Shown: in pieces, positions 8,876 through 17,008 of the stretch
Layout of the letters: every line of letters starts with the position of its first letter
Numbering within the stretch: the first letter of the stretch is position 1
Assembly: GCF_900258045.1 (NCBI RefSeq)
Contig: NZ_OGVD01000002.1
Span: 248,001-312,000 of the forward strand
DNA length: 64,000 bases
DNA from: Sphingorhabdus sp. EL138
GTDB lineage: Bacteria; Pseudomonadota; Alphaproteobacteria; Sphingomonadales; Sphingomonadaceae
Direction of reading: 5' to 3'
Position numbers and translations under genes: made by a program
Notes under the pieces: model-generated
What the model was told of the DNA's origin: nothing
What the model saw: only the letters and a program-made list of their open reading frames with translations
Databases searched by the model: none

Positions 8876-8904
8876 TTGACGGGTATGAATTGTATACAAT
8901 AGAG
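8876..8904 (+). promoter_or_regulatory. Possible promoter of the racemase operon, operator in the spacer
   Basis: TTGACG at 8876-8881 resembles a -35 box. The palindrome ATTGTATACAAT (8889-8900) fills most of the following 17 bases, and a weak -10-like ATAGAG begins at 8899. Such a layout would let a bound repressor exclude polymerase. The -10 match is poor. Confidence 0.4.
8889..8900. promoter_or_regulatory. ATTGTATACAAT palindrome, probable GntR-FCD operator, copy 2
   Basis: Perfect 12-bp palindrome identical to 6909-6920, placed between the divergent GntR-FCD gene (start 8801) and the racemase-fold gene (start 8932). This position fits autoregulation plus control of the rightward operon. 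Confidence 0.75.
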
Positions 8905-8931
8905 GTTGCTGGGAGGGAATTGTCAATCGCT

Positions 8932-9684
8932 ATGCCTGAAACATATCGTATAAAAGTCATCGTTCCGATCCCAATGGATGAAGCCGGTGTTGCTGCCCGC
9001 GCGGAACAATTGCCTGCTGATTTCGTCCGCGACGGATTTGCACCTGAATTTGTGGCGGTACCTTGGGGTGCAGCTTTGGGCGACAGCTATCATGATACCA
9101 TGTTGATGGACTGGACTGTGTTTCAGGCTGGCATCAAAGCCGAAGAAGAAGGTTATGCCGGTGTCCTGATTGATACAGTTAGTGACAGTGGCATGAGAGC
9201 CTTGCGCTCTCGTCTTTCCATACCCGTCGTCGGTCCCGGGGAGGCGGCTTTTGCGGCTGCAATGATGTTGGGCAAGAAATTTACCGTGCTGACCATGTGG
9301 CCGGAATGGTTCCCGCTCTACGAGAAGACCTTGAACGAATATGGCTGGTGGGATCGTGTGGCTTCACTGCGATCCATAGATACGCGGCCCGACGTGACCG
9401 AATTGCTTGCTGGCAAAGAAGAGGTGATCTTCGACAAACTGAAGGCCGAAGCGACGGCAGCAATGGAAGAGGATGGCGCGGATGTGATCGTACTCGGTTC
9501 AACAACCATGCACCAGTCGGCAAAATATCTTGATGACAACATGCCGATCCCCGTCCTGAACCCCGGACAGGTCGCCTATAAATTTCTCGAAACGCTGATC
9601 GAACTTGGGCTCACCCACAGCAAAAAAGCGTTTCCGGCACCCGAAGTGCCCAAAGACGATGATATCAGAAAAGGATGGTATTAA
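8932..9684 (+). CDS. Asp/Glu/hydantoin racemase superfamily protein without cysteine
   Basis: A 250-residue protein of the Asp/Glu/hydantoin racemase and maleate isomerase superfamily. The two half-sites are recognisable as GVLIDTVSDSGMRALR near 78-92 with IPVVGPGEAA at 97-106, and as IVLGSTTMHQSA near 186-197. In racemases each half-site carries a catalytic Cys; here the aligned residues are Thr82 and Ser190, and the protein contains no cysteine at all. It may therefore be a lyase-like or binding variant. The start at 8932 follows GGGAGGG and leaves the operator outside the gene; a longer in-frame form from 8827 would run through the operator. First gene of an operon with two SnoaL-like genes and a TonB receptor. 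Confidence 0.85.
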   Translation: MPETYRIKVIVPIPMDEAGVAARAEQLPADFVRDGFAPEFVAVPWGAALGDSYHDTMLMDWTVFQAGIKAEEEGYAGVLIDTVSDSGMRALRSRLSIPVVGPGEAAFAAAMMLGKKFTVLTMWPEWFPLYEKTLNEYGWWDRVASLRSIDTRPDVTELLAGKEEVIFDKLKAEATAAMEEDGADVIVLGSTTMHQSAKYLDDNMPIPVLNPGQVAYKFLETLIELGLTHSKKAFPAPEVPKDDDIRKGWY

Positions 9685-10115
9685 TGGCTGACTGGACCCC
9701 CGGTATGGCAGGACAAGTTCCGCTACCTTATCCCTTTTACGTCGATATCGTGACCAAGCGCTATTTCGACGGTGTCGATAACAAGAATATGACACAGGTT
9801 CTTAACTGTTTTGCACCAGACGCGATTTTGCATGAAGCGACATCCAATACGATTCATGAAGGTCGCGATGCCATCAGGGCTATGTTTGAAAAGCTGTTCA
9901 CGGATTTTGAGTCCATTTGGCATGGCAACTTTGTTCATACCGCTGACCCCGATACCAATACGATCTGTTCGCAATTCACGGTATTGATCACGCCCAATGG
10001 TGGTGAACAGCTGCGTTATGAGAACTGCAACCGCTTCTATTGCAAGGACCGGCTGTTCCAGCATGTTTTCGTTTATATGAGCGGCGACAATCTGCTCAAA
10101 GAGGGAGACGCCTGA
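9684..10115 (+). CDS. SnoaL-like / NTF2-fold protein, copy A
   Basis: A 143-residue NTF2-fold protein of the SnoaL-like type, with the pattern RYFDGVDNKNMTQVLNCFAPDA, then HEGRDAIRAMFEKLF and VFVYMSGDNLL at the end. Family members include isomerases, dehydratases and ligand binders; no catalytic set is clear here. ATG at 9684 overlaps the racemase stop (TAATG) with AAGGATGG upstream. The next gene is a diverged copy, and both end with the same YMSG(D/E)N segment, which suggests a heterodimer or duplicated function on the substrate imported by the TonB receptor downstream. Confidence 0.8.
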   Translation: MADWTPGMAGQVPLPYPFYVDIVTKRYFDGVDNKNMTQVLNCFAPDAILHEATSNTIHEGRDAIRAMFEKLFTDFESIWHGNFVHTADPDTNTICSQFTVLITPNGGEQLRYENCNRFYCKDRLFQHVFVYMSGDNLLKEGDA

Positions 10116-10513
10116 TGCAGTATGAACCTGGCCCTTCTCGTGCAGAACTAATCGAATTTGCGACGAAAACCTATTTTGGCAATGTCGATGCGAAAGATAT
10201 GGATGCTACGCTGGCGTGCTTCCACGATGAGGCCCTATTCTGCGTCCAGACCAGCTTTACGCGTCATGCAGGTAAGGCGGAAATCAAACGTATGTTTGAG
10301 GATTTTTTTGGTGCCTATGAAACCATTATTCACCGTGATTTTACCTGCACTGTTGACGAAGCCAATGGCCGGATCGCCGCCAGTTTTGTGGCCGAGCTGA
10401 CGGACGCGGACGGTAATGTCACGTTGTTAAACAACACAAATTTCTGGCGCATGCGCGACGGAAAATTTCAGGAAGTCTATGTCTATATGAGCGGGGAGAA
10501 TGTCCTCGTTTAA
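10115..10513 (+). CDS. SnoaL-like / NTF2-fold protein, copy B
   Basis: A 132-residue NTF2-fold protein. It shares with the preceding gene the frame (T)K-Y-F-x-x-V-D-x-K-D/N-M, then CFHDEALF, KAEIKRMFEDFFGAYE and the C-terminal VYVYMSGENVL. The ATG at 10115 overlaps the upstream stop as TGATG and follows GAGGGAGA; a longer in-frame form would read back through the neighbouring gene and is rejected. The two SnoaL-like genes look like a tandem duplication. Function is unknown; possible roles are hydration, isomerisation or ring chemistry on the substrate of this operon. Confidence 0.8.
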   Translation: MQYEPGPSRAELIEFATKTYFGNVDAKDMDATLACFHDEALFCVQTSFTRHAGKAEIKRMFEDFFGAYETIIHRDFTCTVDEANGRIAASFVAELTDADGNVTLLNNTNFWRMRDGKFQEVYVYMSGENVLV

Positions 10514-10571
10514 CGTCAAAATGACGGGTCAAAAGGCCTGCATCTCATTCCATTCAGGGAAGGAAAGTAAA

Positions 10572-13118
10572 ATGCGTCGCTTCAAAACAGCTCTTTCACT
10601 ATCGGCGGGTGTCGCTGCTCTCGTAAGTTTCAATCCGGCCATTGCTCAATCGACCGGCGATCAGGAAGCCGGTGAAGCAGATAGCGGCAATGTTATTATC
10701 GTTACTGCGCGGCGACAGGACGAATTGCTTGCCGAAGTACCCGCATCGATTACCGTTTTTACGGCCGAAACGCTTGAACGCACTGGCATAGAACAGGCGG
10801 ACGAGTTTGTGCAGCTGACCGCCGGTGTCACTATCGTTAGCGGTACGGCCGAAGCCGGCGATACACAGATCAACATTCGCGGCATAAACGGCGCGCGGGA
10901 TGCGGAAAGCTCTGTTGCTTTGGTGGTGGATGGCATCCTTAAAACCAACACCGCCCAATTGAATCAGGATCAGGGTACATTACGCCAGATTGAAATTTTG
11001 AAGGGCCCGCAAGGCGCGCTTTATGGCCGGAATGCTGCGGCTGGCGCAATTGTTATTCAAACACTGAAACCAGGCGATGAACTGGAAGGCGGCGTAAGGT
11101 TAAGTGCAGCCGAAGATAATACTTACAAAGCGTCTGCCTATATATCAGCTCCTGTTGGCGACACTGCCGGTTTCGTTTTGTCGGGTTCTTACAACACGAC
11201 GGATGGCTTCTACCGGAACAGCTTCCTGAACAACCGAAAGGTGGTTGATGACCAGGAGACATGGTCGATTGATGGACGGTTTGTGGCTGAGCTGGGCCCC
11301 GACACCGAAGTTGACGTAAAGGCTCGCTATGCGGATCTGTCCGGCGCATCCATCAACTTCAACGCTGCTTTCCACTTGCCGAATTTCGCGGCGACCAATC
11401 CGGCGTTTTTTGAAGATGTGAACGATCACCCGTTTAACTATTATTCGAACATTCGTCCGACCAATGAACAGCAAACATTTGAAGCATCGGTTAAGCTGAC
11501 CCATGAATTTGACTTTGCGACATTGACCGCATGGGCGCTTTATGCCGATGTGGATCAGGCGTTGACGGCCGATGGTACGTCTGCTGATTTTGCGCGTTAT
11601 ACTTTCCCGGGAGCCACTCCAGCTTCGGTTGATGCCTCTAACAATTGTTTTGGTTCTACTGCAGCGCTGACCGGATTTCCCGTTAACCAGCCGGGTTTTG
11701 TGGGCAACAACCCTATCCCGTTTATCTTTGATCCGGTTAATGGATCGACCTTCGGACCCTATAGTCCAACAACCTGTGACGGCACGCAGTTCCAGATCCG
11801 TGAACAGACCGATATTAGCGCAGAAGTCCGGTTAGCTTCCAATGGTGATGGCCCGCTCGGTTGGCAGGTCGGCGGCTATTTCCTGAATATCGATCGTGAT
11901 GTAGGCGTGAGCTTGGGAGCTGATTTGGGGCAGGGCGTTATCCGTCAATTGTTCAATGGACCGGACAGCGCCAATCCGACGTCACAGCTCTTCGCCGATA
12001 ATTTCAACACCAACGTCTATGCCGTATTCGGATCGCTGGACTATGAAGTGGCGGATAATTTTGATGTTGGTTTGGCTCTGCGTTATGACGTGGAGGATCG
12101 CGAAGTATCAAGCCAAGTACCCTTGGCAACTGACCCTATCACAGGAACGCCGATTAATCCGGGTCAGGCCTTTGGCGCGATTCCAGATCAGTCGGAAACG
12201 TTCAAGCAGCTGCAACCAAAATTGTCGCTGCGCTATGGGTTGTCGGACGACATTAACTTCTATGCCAACTGGGGCATCGGCTTCAAATCCGGTGGTTTCA
12301 ACAACCAGGGTTCTGCCGCGATTGTGGATCAGAATTTCAACCAGTTTATTGGCACAAATGTCTTGATCAACGATATTTTCCGCAAGGAAAAATCCAGCGC
12401 TTTTGAGGCGGGTTTCAAAGGCTCTCTTGCCAATGGCCGGATCACCTTCGATCTTGCCGGCTATTATACCGATGTCGATGACATGCAGTTTTTCGAGTTT
12501 TTCGTCGGCGGTTTCGGTCTTTTGCGGGTGGTTTCCAATATCGATGAAGTTGAACTTTACGGTTTGGAATTCAACGCAAATGCCGAAATCGTGGAAGGCT
12601 GGGACATTTTTGGCGCGGTCAACGTGACCGAGAGCGAAATCAAGGCCAATGCTTCGCGGCCCAACACGGTTGGGAATAAATCACCTTACACGGCTGACTA
12701 TACGATCAATATCGGTACGCAGGTTGTTGCGCCAATTGCTAACGATTTTGATCTAGTGATGCGGGCAGACTACCGGATTACCGGACCCACCTGGTTCCAC
12801 TCTGTTCAGGATGATACCAGTCCGACCTTGTTCAGCGGTTTGCTGCCGTTACCGGCAGATGCAAATTCACCAAACAAACTGGTTTTACCAGCCTTTGTTG
12901 GTGATGCGGACTATTCGATTACCGAGCGGGAAGCCTTTGGCGTACTCGACCTGCGCTTTGGTCTGGAAGGGGATAACTGGAATGTCACCGCTTTTGCTGA
13001 CAATCTGCTCAACCGCAAATATCTCAACGAGGTTATTCCGGCGATTGAATTTGGCGGATCATTTATCTCACCGGGTCAGCTCCGGCGCTTTGGTGTCGAG
13101 GTCGGGTATAAGTTCTGA
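10572..13118 (+). CDS. TonB-dependent outer-membrane receptor 1
   Basis: An 848-residue TonB-dependent receptor for active uptake across the outer membrane. A signal peptide covers residues 1-25 (cut after NPAIA). The TonB-box region IIVTARRQ lies near 40, followed by a plug domain with TVFTAETLER, GINGARDAES and LKGPQGALYGRNAAAGAI. A long beta-barrel follows, ending in the terminal Phe of GVEVGYKF. The ATG at 10572 follows GGGAAGGA; a start at 10500 would precede the signal peptide and is rejected. It is 58 bases after the second SnoaL-like gene and probably co-transcribed, linking import to the racemase-fold enzyme. The ligand cannot be told. Confidence 0.95.
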   Translation: MRRFKTALSLSAGVAALVSFNPAIAQSTGDQEAGEADSGNVIIVTARRQDELLAEVPASITVFTAETLERTGIEQADEFVQLTAGVTIVSGTAEAGDTQINIRGINGARDAESSVALVVDGILKTNTAQLNQDQGTLRQIEILKGPQGALYGRNAAAGAIVIQTLKPGDELEGGVRLSAAEDNTYKASAYISAPVGDTAGFVLSGSYNTTDGFYRNSFLNNRKVVDDQETWSIDGRFVAELGPDTEVDVKARYADLSGASINFNAAFHLPNFAATNPAFFEDVNDHPFNYYSNIRPTNEQQTFEASVKLTHEFDFATLTAWALYADVDQALTADGTSADFARYTFPGATPASVDASNNCFGSTAALTGFPVNQPGFVGNNPIPFIFDPVNGSTFGPYSPTTCDGTQFQIREQTDISAEVRLASNGDGPLGWQVGGYFLNIDRDVGVSLGADLGQGVIRQLFNGPDSANPTSQLFADNFNTNVYAVFGSLDYEVADNFDVGLALRYDVEDREVSSQVPLATDPITGTPINPGQAFGAIPDQSETFKQLQPKLSLRYGLSDDINFYANWGIGFKSGGFNNQGSAAIVDQNFNQFIGTNVLINDIFRKEKSSAFEAGFKGSLANGRITFDLAGYYTDVDDMQFFEFFVGGFGLLRVVSNIDEVELYGLEFNANAEIVEGWDIFGAVNVTESEIKANASRPNTVGNKSPYTADYTINIGTQVVAPIANDFDLVMRADYRITGPTWFHSVQDDTSPTLFSGLLPLPADANSPNKLVLPAFVGDADYSITEREAFGVLDLRFGLEGDNWNVTAFADNLLNRKYLNEVIPAIEFGGSFISPGQLRRFGVEVGYKF

Positions 13119-13135
13119 TCTCTGGCAATTACTGA

Positions 13136-14080
13136 TTATCGGGCACCTGCCATTCGGATCGCAAGAGCCGGATCGGTTGGATCGCTCCAGTCCTGTCGCG
13201 CCGCCCATTCGGCAAGTGGCGTCGGCCGAGTTTTAAAATATTTGGCCATTTCCACTATATCTGCGATGAGCGGTGATATCGGCTGTTCATTATAGAAGCT
13301 GTAGAAGCTTGCCATACCGCTATAGATCGATTGGGGTTCGACAGTCGCCGATCCGGTGACCAATAAGCTCATCGCGGATGCGAATTCATTTGGTGTCATG
13401 CTTTTGAATGTGATGGGTTTCCCGGCAGCCTCGCTGAGGATCGAAGCAACCTCATCCCCAACCAGAGCTTGCGGTCCGCCAACAGCATAACGTCCACTCG
13501 GCAGATCATCATTTTGCAGCGCCTCGACCATGAAGGCAGCGACATCATCAAGGCAGATCCATGATATTTTCAGATCCGGTTTGGCAGGATAGGCAAATAT
13601 CGAACTGTTGACGATGGAGGGTTTGTTCCAGCTGCGGATCATATTGTCCATGAAGACCTTGGTTTCAAAAATCGCATAGCTGACACCGCTATCGATAATC
13701 GCCTTTTCAATCGCCCGGCGGCCGTCATGCGCAGGATTGCCGTTATCTTCATCGGCCACATAACAGCTCGTGTTGAACACGATTTTTCGAACGCTGCTGG
13801 CTTTGGCTGCAGCTGCGATGTTACGACCGAGCTCGGTCGCTTTTTCAAGATCAAATACAAAGGGCAGGTGCATGGCAATGGCATCCATGCCCTGCGCCGC
13901 CGCGACCATGGATTGCTCGTCATATAGATCGGCTTCTACGGTCTCGACATTTGCAAAGGGCGTATTGGCCAGTGCGGCTGTATTGCGCAGCGCTGCCACC
14001 GGATGCAGGCCTGCCGCAAGCAAACGTTCTAGCAAAGGATGGCCTTGGTCGCCGGTTGCGCCGATGGTCAATATTCTGAT
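13136..14080 (-). CDS. NmrA-like NAD(P)-binding protein, unusual start
   Basis: An NmrA/atypical SDR protein of about 314 residues with the N-terminal Rossmann motif TIGATGDQG. A binding pocket part includes VFNTSCYVADED, and a GRYAVGGPQALVG segment lies later. The C-terminus includes YNEQPISPLIADIV. No ATG or GTG is available; the upstream stop is six codons before the codon at 14080. TTG at 14071 would cut the first strand. An ATC codon at 14078-14080 lies seven bases after GAGGA and would give the family-typical (M)RILTIGATG. I place the start there with doubt. It is the last gene of the leftward operon, 35 bases after the FAD dehydrogenase. Confidence 0.75.
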   Translation of the reverse strand: MRILTIGATGDQGHPLLERLLAAGLHPVAALRNTAALANTPFANVETVEADLYDEQSMVAAAQGMDAIAMHLPFVFDLEKATELGRNIAAAAKASSVRKIVFNTSCYVADEDNGNPAHDGRRAIEKAIIDSGVSYAIFETKVFMDNMIRSWNKPSIVNSSIFAYPAKPDLKISWICLDDVAAFMVEALQNDDLPSGRYAVGGPQALVGDEVASILSEAAGKPITFKSMTPNEFASAMSLLVTGSATVEPQSIYSGMASFYSFYNEQPISPLIADIVEMAKYFKTRPTPLAEWAARQDWSDPTDPALAIRMAGAR

Positions 14081-14115
14081 GGTTCTATCCTCTTCTCAAA
14101 TTTCGTTGATTTTCT

Positions 14116-15735
14116 TTAGCTATTGATGCGCCGTGCGACAGACCGGCCAGCGATATATCCGAAGGTCAGGGCAGGGCCGAGTGTTCCGCCTGCACCCGCA
14201 TAGACCCCGCCGGTTGGACAGCTGATAACATTGCCTGCCGCGAACAGGCCTGGAATCGGCTCTCCTTGATGGTCAAGCACCTGTGCTGAACCATCGGTTT
14301 TTGCGCCGCCATTGGTGCCGAGTGTTCCCATGTGGATTTCCACCGCATAGAATGGGCCATTGGTGATTGGTCCTAATGTCGCCGATGCGCCTTCACGTGA
14401 ACGGTCGCCGTAGAAGCGGTCATATGCGCTCTCGCCGCGGCCAAAATCTGGATCATGACCCTTGATTGCATGGGCGTTGAAATGGGCGACCGTTTCTTCC
14501 AGCCGCTCGCCATCAATATCTATTGCATCGCCAAGACTTCCCAGATCATCTGCACTGGTTATCCAGTCTGGCACTGCATCCCCAGGCATGACCGAAGCCA
14601 GCGGGTAACGGGACATATATTGCGAATCGAAAATCAGATAGGCGGGCAAATTTGGATAAGAATAGGTCGCCGGATCAAATTGGTGAAAAGCCCCGGCTAG
14701 TGCAGAATAATTATTGGCCTCGTTGCAAAAGCGCTTCCCCGCTCCGTTGACCAATATAGTGTGCGGAAGCGTTCTTTCGATCAGTACCGGCATGGAGCGC
14801 TGCTCGCCGCCCTCCCATTTTACTTCGGGGATTGAGAGGGTCGGTACCCACCAGGCACTGGTCATATTGCCAAGGCTTGCTCCGGCGGCCATGGCCATTT
14901 TCAGACCATCGCCCTGGTTGCCCGGCGGCGAGGCGGGGGCATCCAGCGGGCCGCGCAAAAAGGCCTGTTTCAGCTCTTCATTCCATTCAAAACCGCCGGT
15001 TGCCAGTATTACACCTTGTGATGCGTTGATGGTCAAATCGGCGTCGTCGCGGCGGACCTTGGCCCCGGCTACGCGGCCATTCTCGACAATCAAGCGGTGG
15101 CCATCAACATCCAGCAAGGGTTCAATCCCGCGATCAAGGCAGGCCTTTAACAGGCGCCCGATCAAAGCCTGTCCCCAGCCGCGTAGATCTTCGCTTTCGC
15201 GGCGGGCCATTTCGGCTGGATCAACTTGTCCGGTGCCGCCGCCCAAAGGCGTTTCCCGCAGCATCATGCGCGGCGCGGGACCATGTTCAAAGACCTTGTC
15301 GGCCCAATCGCCCAGTGCGGAGAAGTCGAACAGATCATTATCGAGAGCGCGGCCGCCATCCGGTTTAGCTCCCGGCCGGTCGAGATAATAATCAGGATAG
15401 CCTTCCAGCAGGCTGAGTCTCGCCGCATCCAGATTTTCGAGAAAGCCTAGCGCTTGTGGACCTTCCTCGACAAAGGCGGACAATATAGTGTCATCGATAT
15501 CGCCCTGATCGAGAGAGCGGAAATAGGCGAGGGCGTCTTCGCGGCTATCTTCGATACCATGCACCTGCATCTGCCGGTTACCGGGTATCCAGACAATGCC
15601 ACCCGATATTGCAGCGGTGCCGCCCAGTTTCGGCTGCTTTTCGATGACTGTGACGCTCGAACCGGCCTCATGCGCTGCCAGAGCAGCGCTCAGTCCAGCT
15701 GCGCCGGCTCCGATGATCAGGACATCTGTGTTCAT
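14116..15735 (-). CDS. FAD-dependent dehydrogenase (fumarate reductase / ketosteroid dehydrogenase type)
   Basis: A 539-residue FAD_binding_2 flavoprotein. VLIIGAGAAGLSAALAAHEAG at the N-terminus is the FAD-binding Rossmann fold, followed by LGGTAAISGGIVWIPGN. The C-terminus TGGVYAGAGGTLGPALTFGYIAGR is the second FAD contact seen in fumarate-reductase and 3-ketosteroid delta-1-dehydrogenase relatives. It would introduce or reduce a C=C bond next to a carbonyl. The ATG at 15735 uses the ribosome-binding site AAGGGAGA, whose exact complement lies 15 bases further upstream in a hairpin (15745-15775). It follows the CoA-transferase after 97 bases, the largest gap in this operon, which may mark its own control. 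Confidence 0.9.
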   Translation of the reverse strand: MNTDVLIIGAGAAGLSAALAAHEAGSSVTVIEKQPKLGGTAAISGGIVWIPGNRQMQVHGIEDSREDALAYFRSLDQGDIDDTILSAFVEEGPQALGFLENLDAARLSLLEGYPDYYLDRPGAKPDGGRALDNDLFDFSALGDWADKVFEHGPAPRMMLRETPLGGGTGQVDPAEMARRESEDLRGWGQALIGRLLKACLDRGIEPLLDVDGHRLIVENGRVAGAKVRRDDADLTINASQGVILATGGFEWNEELKQAFLRGPLDAPASPPGNQGDGLKMAMAAGASLGNMTSAWWVPTLSIPEVKWEGGEQRSMPVLIERTLPHTILVNGAGKRFCNEANNYSALAGAFHQFDPATYSYPNLPAYLIFDSQYMSRYPLASVMPGDAVPDWITSADDLGSLGDAIDIDGERLEETVAHFNAHAIKGHDPDFGRGESAYDRFYGDRSREGASATLGPITNGPFYAVEIHMGTLGTNGGAKTDGSAQVLDHQGEPIPGLFAAGNVISCPTGGVYAGAGGTLGPALTFGYIAGRSVARRINS

Positions 15736-15744
15736 GGCGATGAC

Positions 15745-15775
15745 TCTCCCTTGTTGATGAACAGGATAAGGGAGA
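15745..15775 (-). promoter_or_regulatory. Hairpin pairing the ribosome-binding site of the FAD dehydrogenase
   Basis: TCTCCCTT (15745-15752) and AAGGGAGA (15768-15775) are exact reverse complements with a 15-base loop. In the leftward transcript the downstream arm reads AAGGGAGA and ends nine bases before the ATG at 15735, so it is the ribosome-binding site itself. This would lower translation unless opened. The similar hairpin at 1970-2000 involves the same AAGGGAG element. Confidence 0.55.
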
Positions 15776-15832
15776 TTGTTCGGGCGGGACCACTGTTACT
15801 TTTGGGCCGGAATATATTGGCCCGGGAACATG

Positions 15833-17008
15833 CTAGTCCACAGTGCCGACGTCCCGCAGAGCTTTTATTTGTCCCGGGCTCAAGCCGAGTTCCTCCAAAA
15901 TCGCCTCGCTATGCTGACCTATGGTCGAAAGATTGGCGGATGCAGATGGCCGCGCCCCGTCCATTTCAATCGGCAGCGATGGCAGCTTGGTTTGCTGGCC
16001 ATTGGCTAGTGTGACGGGTTCGAGACCGCCACTGGCATTGAGATGCGGATCGTCGAACATGTCCTCAGGGCGTGCGATTGGGGCGAAGGGCAAACCGGTG
16101 CCTTCAAGCTTCGCGATCAACTCATCTCGGCCAAAGCCAGCGATCAATTCCCGAATTTGCGGCATGATCCGGTCGCGTGCGGCAACCCGGTTGTTATTCT
16201 CACGGATGCTTTCATCTGCCCACAGATCGTCAAGCGCAAACAGCTTGCAGAATTTCTCCCATAGAGCATCGGTGACCACACCAATGAAAATCGGTTCGTC
16301 CTTGGTCTGGAAAACATCATAAATAGCCCAGGCGGATATGCGGGCAGGCATGGGGTCAGCGGCTTTACCGGTCACGGCCATTTGCGCCATATGCTGGCCG
16401 ATCAGATATACGGTGGTTTCAAAGAGCGAGCTTTGTACCTTTTGCCCTTTGCCAGTGCGGTGCCGTTCCTCAACTGCTGCCAATATTGCAATCACGCCGA
16501 ACATGCCGCCTGTAACATCGATCACGCTGGAACCAGCACGCAATGGCTGTCCGGGCGGACCAGTCATATAGGCAAGTCCCCCCATCATTTGGGCCACTTC
16601 ATCGAGGGCGGTTCGGTTTTCATAGGGTCCGGGGAGGAATCCTTTTTCCGAGGCGTAGATCAACCGTTCATTGGACTGGGCGAGCTCTTCATAGCCAAGT
16701 CCCAAGCGATCCATTGCGCCGGGACGGTAGTTTTCAACCAATATATCTGCGCCTTTAACAAGCTGGCGCGCTATACCAAGCCCTTCAGGGTCTTTCAGGT
16801 TAAGTGAGATACTCTGTTTATGGCGGTTATACATAGGGAAGTAGCCAGAACCGGAGCCTACCAGATTGCGAGTTCTATCACCGCCAATCGGTTCGACGCG
16901 GATCACTTCCGCGCCCAACGAGGCAAGAATGGCGCCCACTGCAGGTCCCATGACCATATGGGTGAACTCGATAACTTTCAGGCCTGCTAGAGGTGTTGGT
17001 GCGTTCAT
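15833..17008 (-). CDS. CaiB/BaiF (family III) CoA-transferase
   Basis: A 391-residue family III CoA-transferase. The N-terminus LAGLKVIEFTHMVMGPAVGAILASLGAEVIRVEP and ENYRPGAMDRLGLGYEEL are standard. The catalytic Asp lies in SSVIDVTGGMFG near residue 167. The ATG at 17008 overlaps the stop of the upstream HMG-CoA-lyase-like gene (ATGA), so the two are translationally coupled. In the same operon are leuC/leuD-like dehydratase genes, which suggests that a branched hydroxy di- or tricarboxylate is isomerised, activated to its CoA-ester here and then cleaved by the lyase. Confidence 0.93.
   Translation of the reverse strand: MNAPTPLAGLKVIEFTHMVMGPAVGAILASLGAEVIRVEPIGGDRTRNLVGSGSGYFPMYNRHKQSISLNLKDPEGLGIARQLVKGADILVENYRPGAMDRLGLGYEELAQSNERLIYASEKGFLPGPYENRTALDEVAQMMGGLAYMTGPPGQPLRAGSSVIDVTGGMFGVIAILAAVEERHRTGKGQKVQSSLFETTVYLIGQHMAQMAVTGKAADPMPARISAWAIYDVFQTKDEPIFIGVVTDALWEKFCKLFALDDLWADESIRENNNRVAARDRIMPQIRELIAGFGRDELIAKLEGTGLPFAPIARPEDMFDDPHLNASGGLEPVTLANGQQTKLPSLPIEMDGARPSASANLSTIGQHSEAILEELGLSPGQIKALRDVGTVD

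Noticed and set aside
8827-9684. Longer form of the racemase-fold gene starting 35 codons upstream
   Set aside because: It would include the operator palindrome and the possible promoter and adds residues not typical for the family; the start at 8932 has a GGGAGGG site.
15804-15823. GGGCC/GGCCC hairpin as terminator of the CaiB gene
   Set aside because: The T-run lies before the stem on the plus strand and reads as A in the leftward transcript, so it cannot end that operon.
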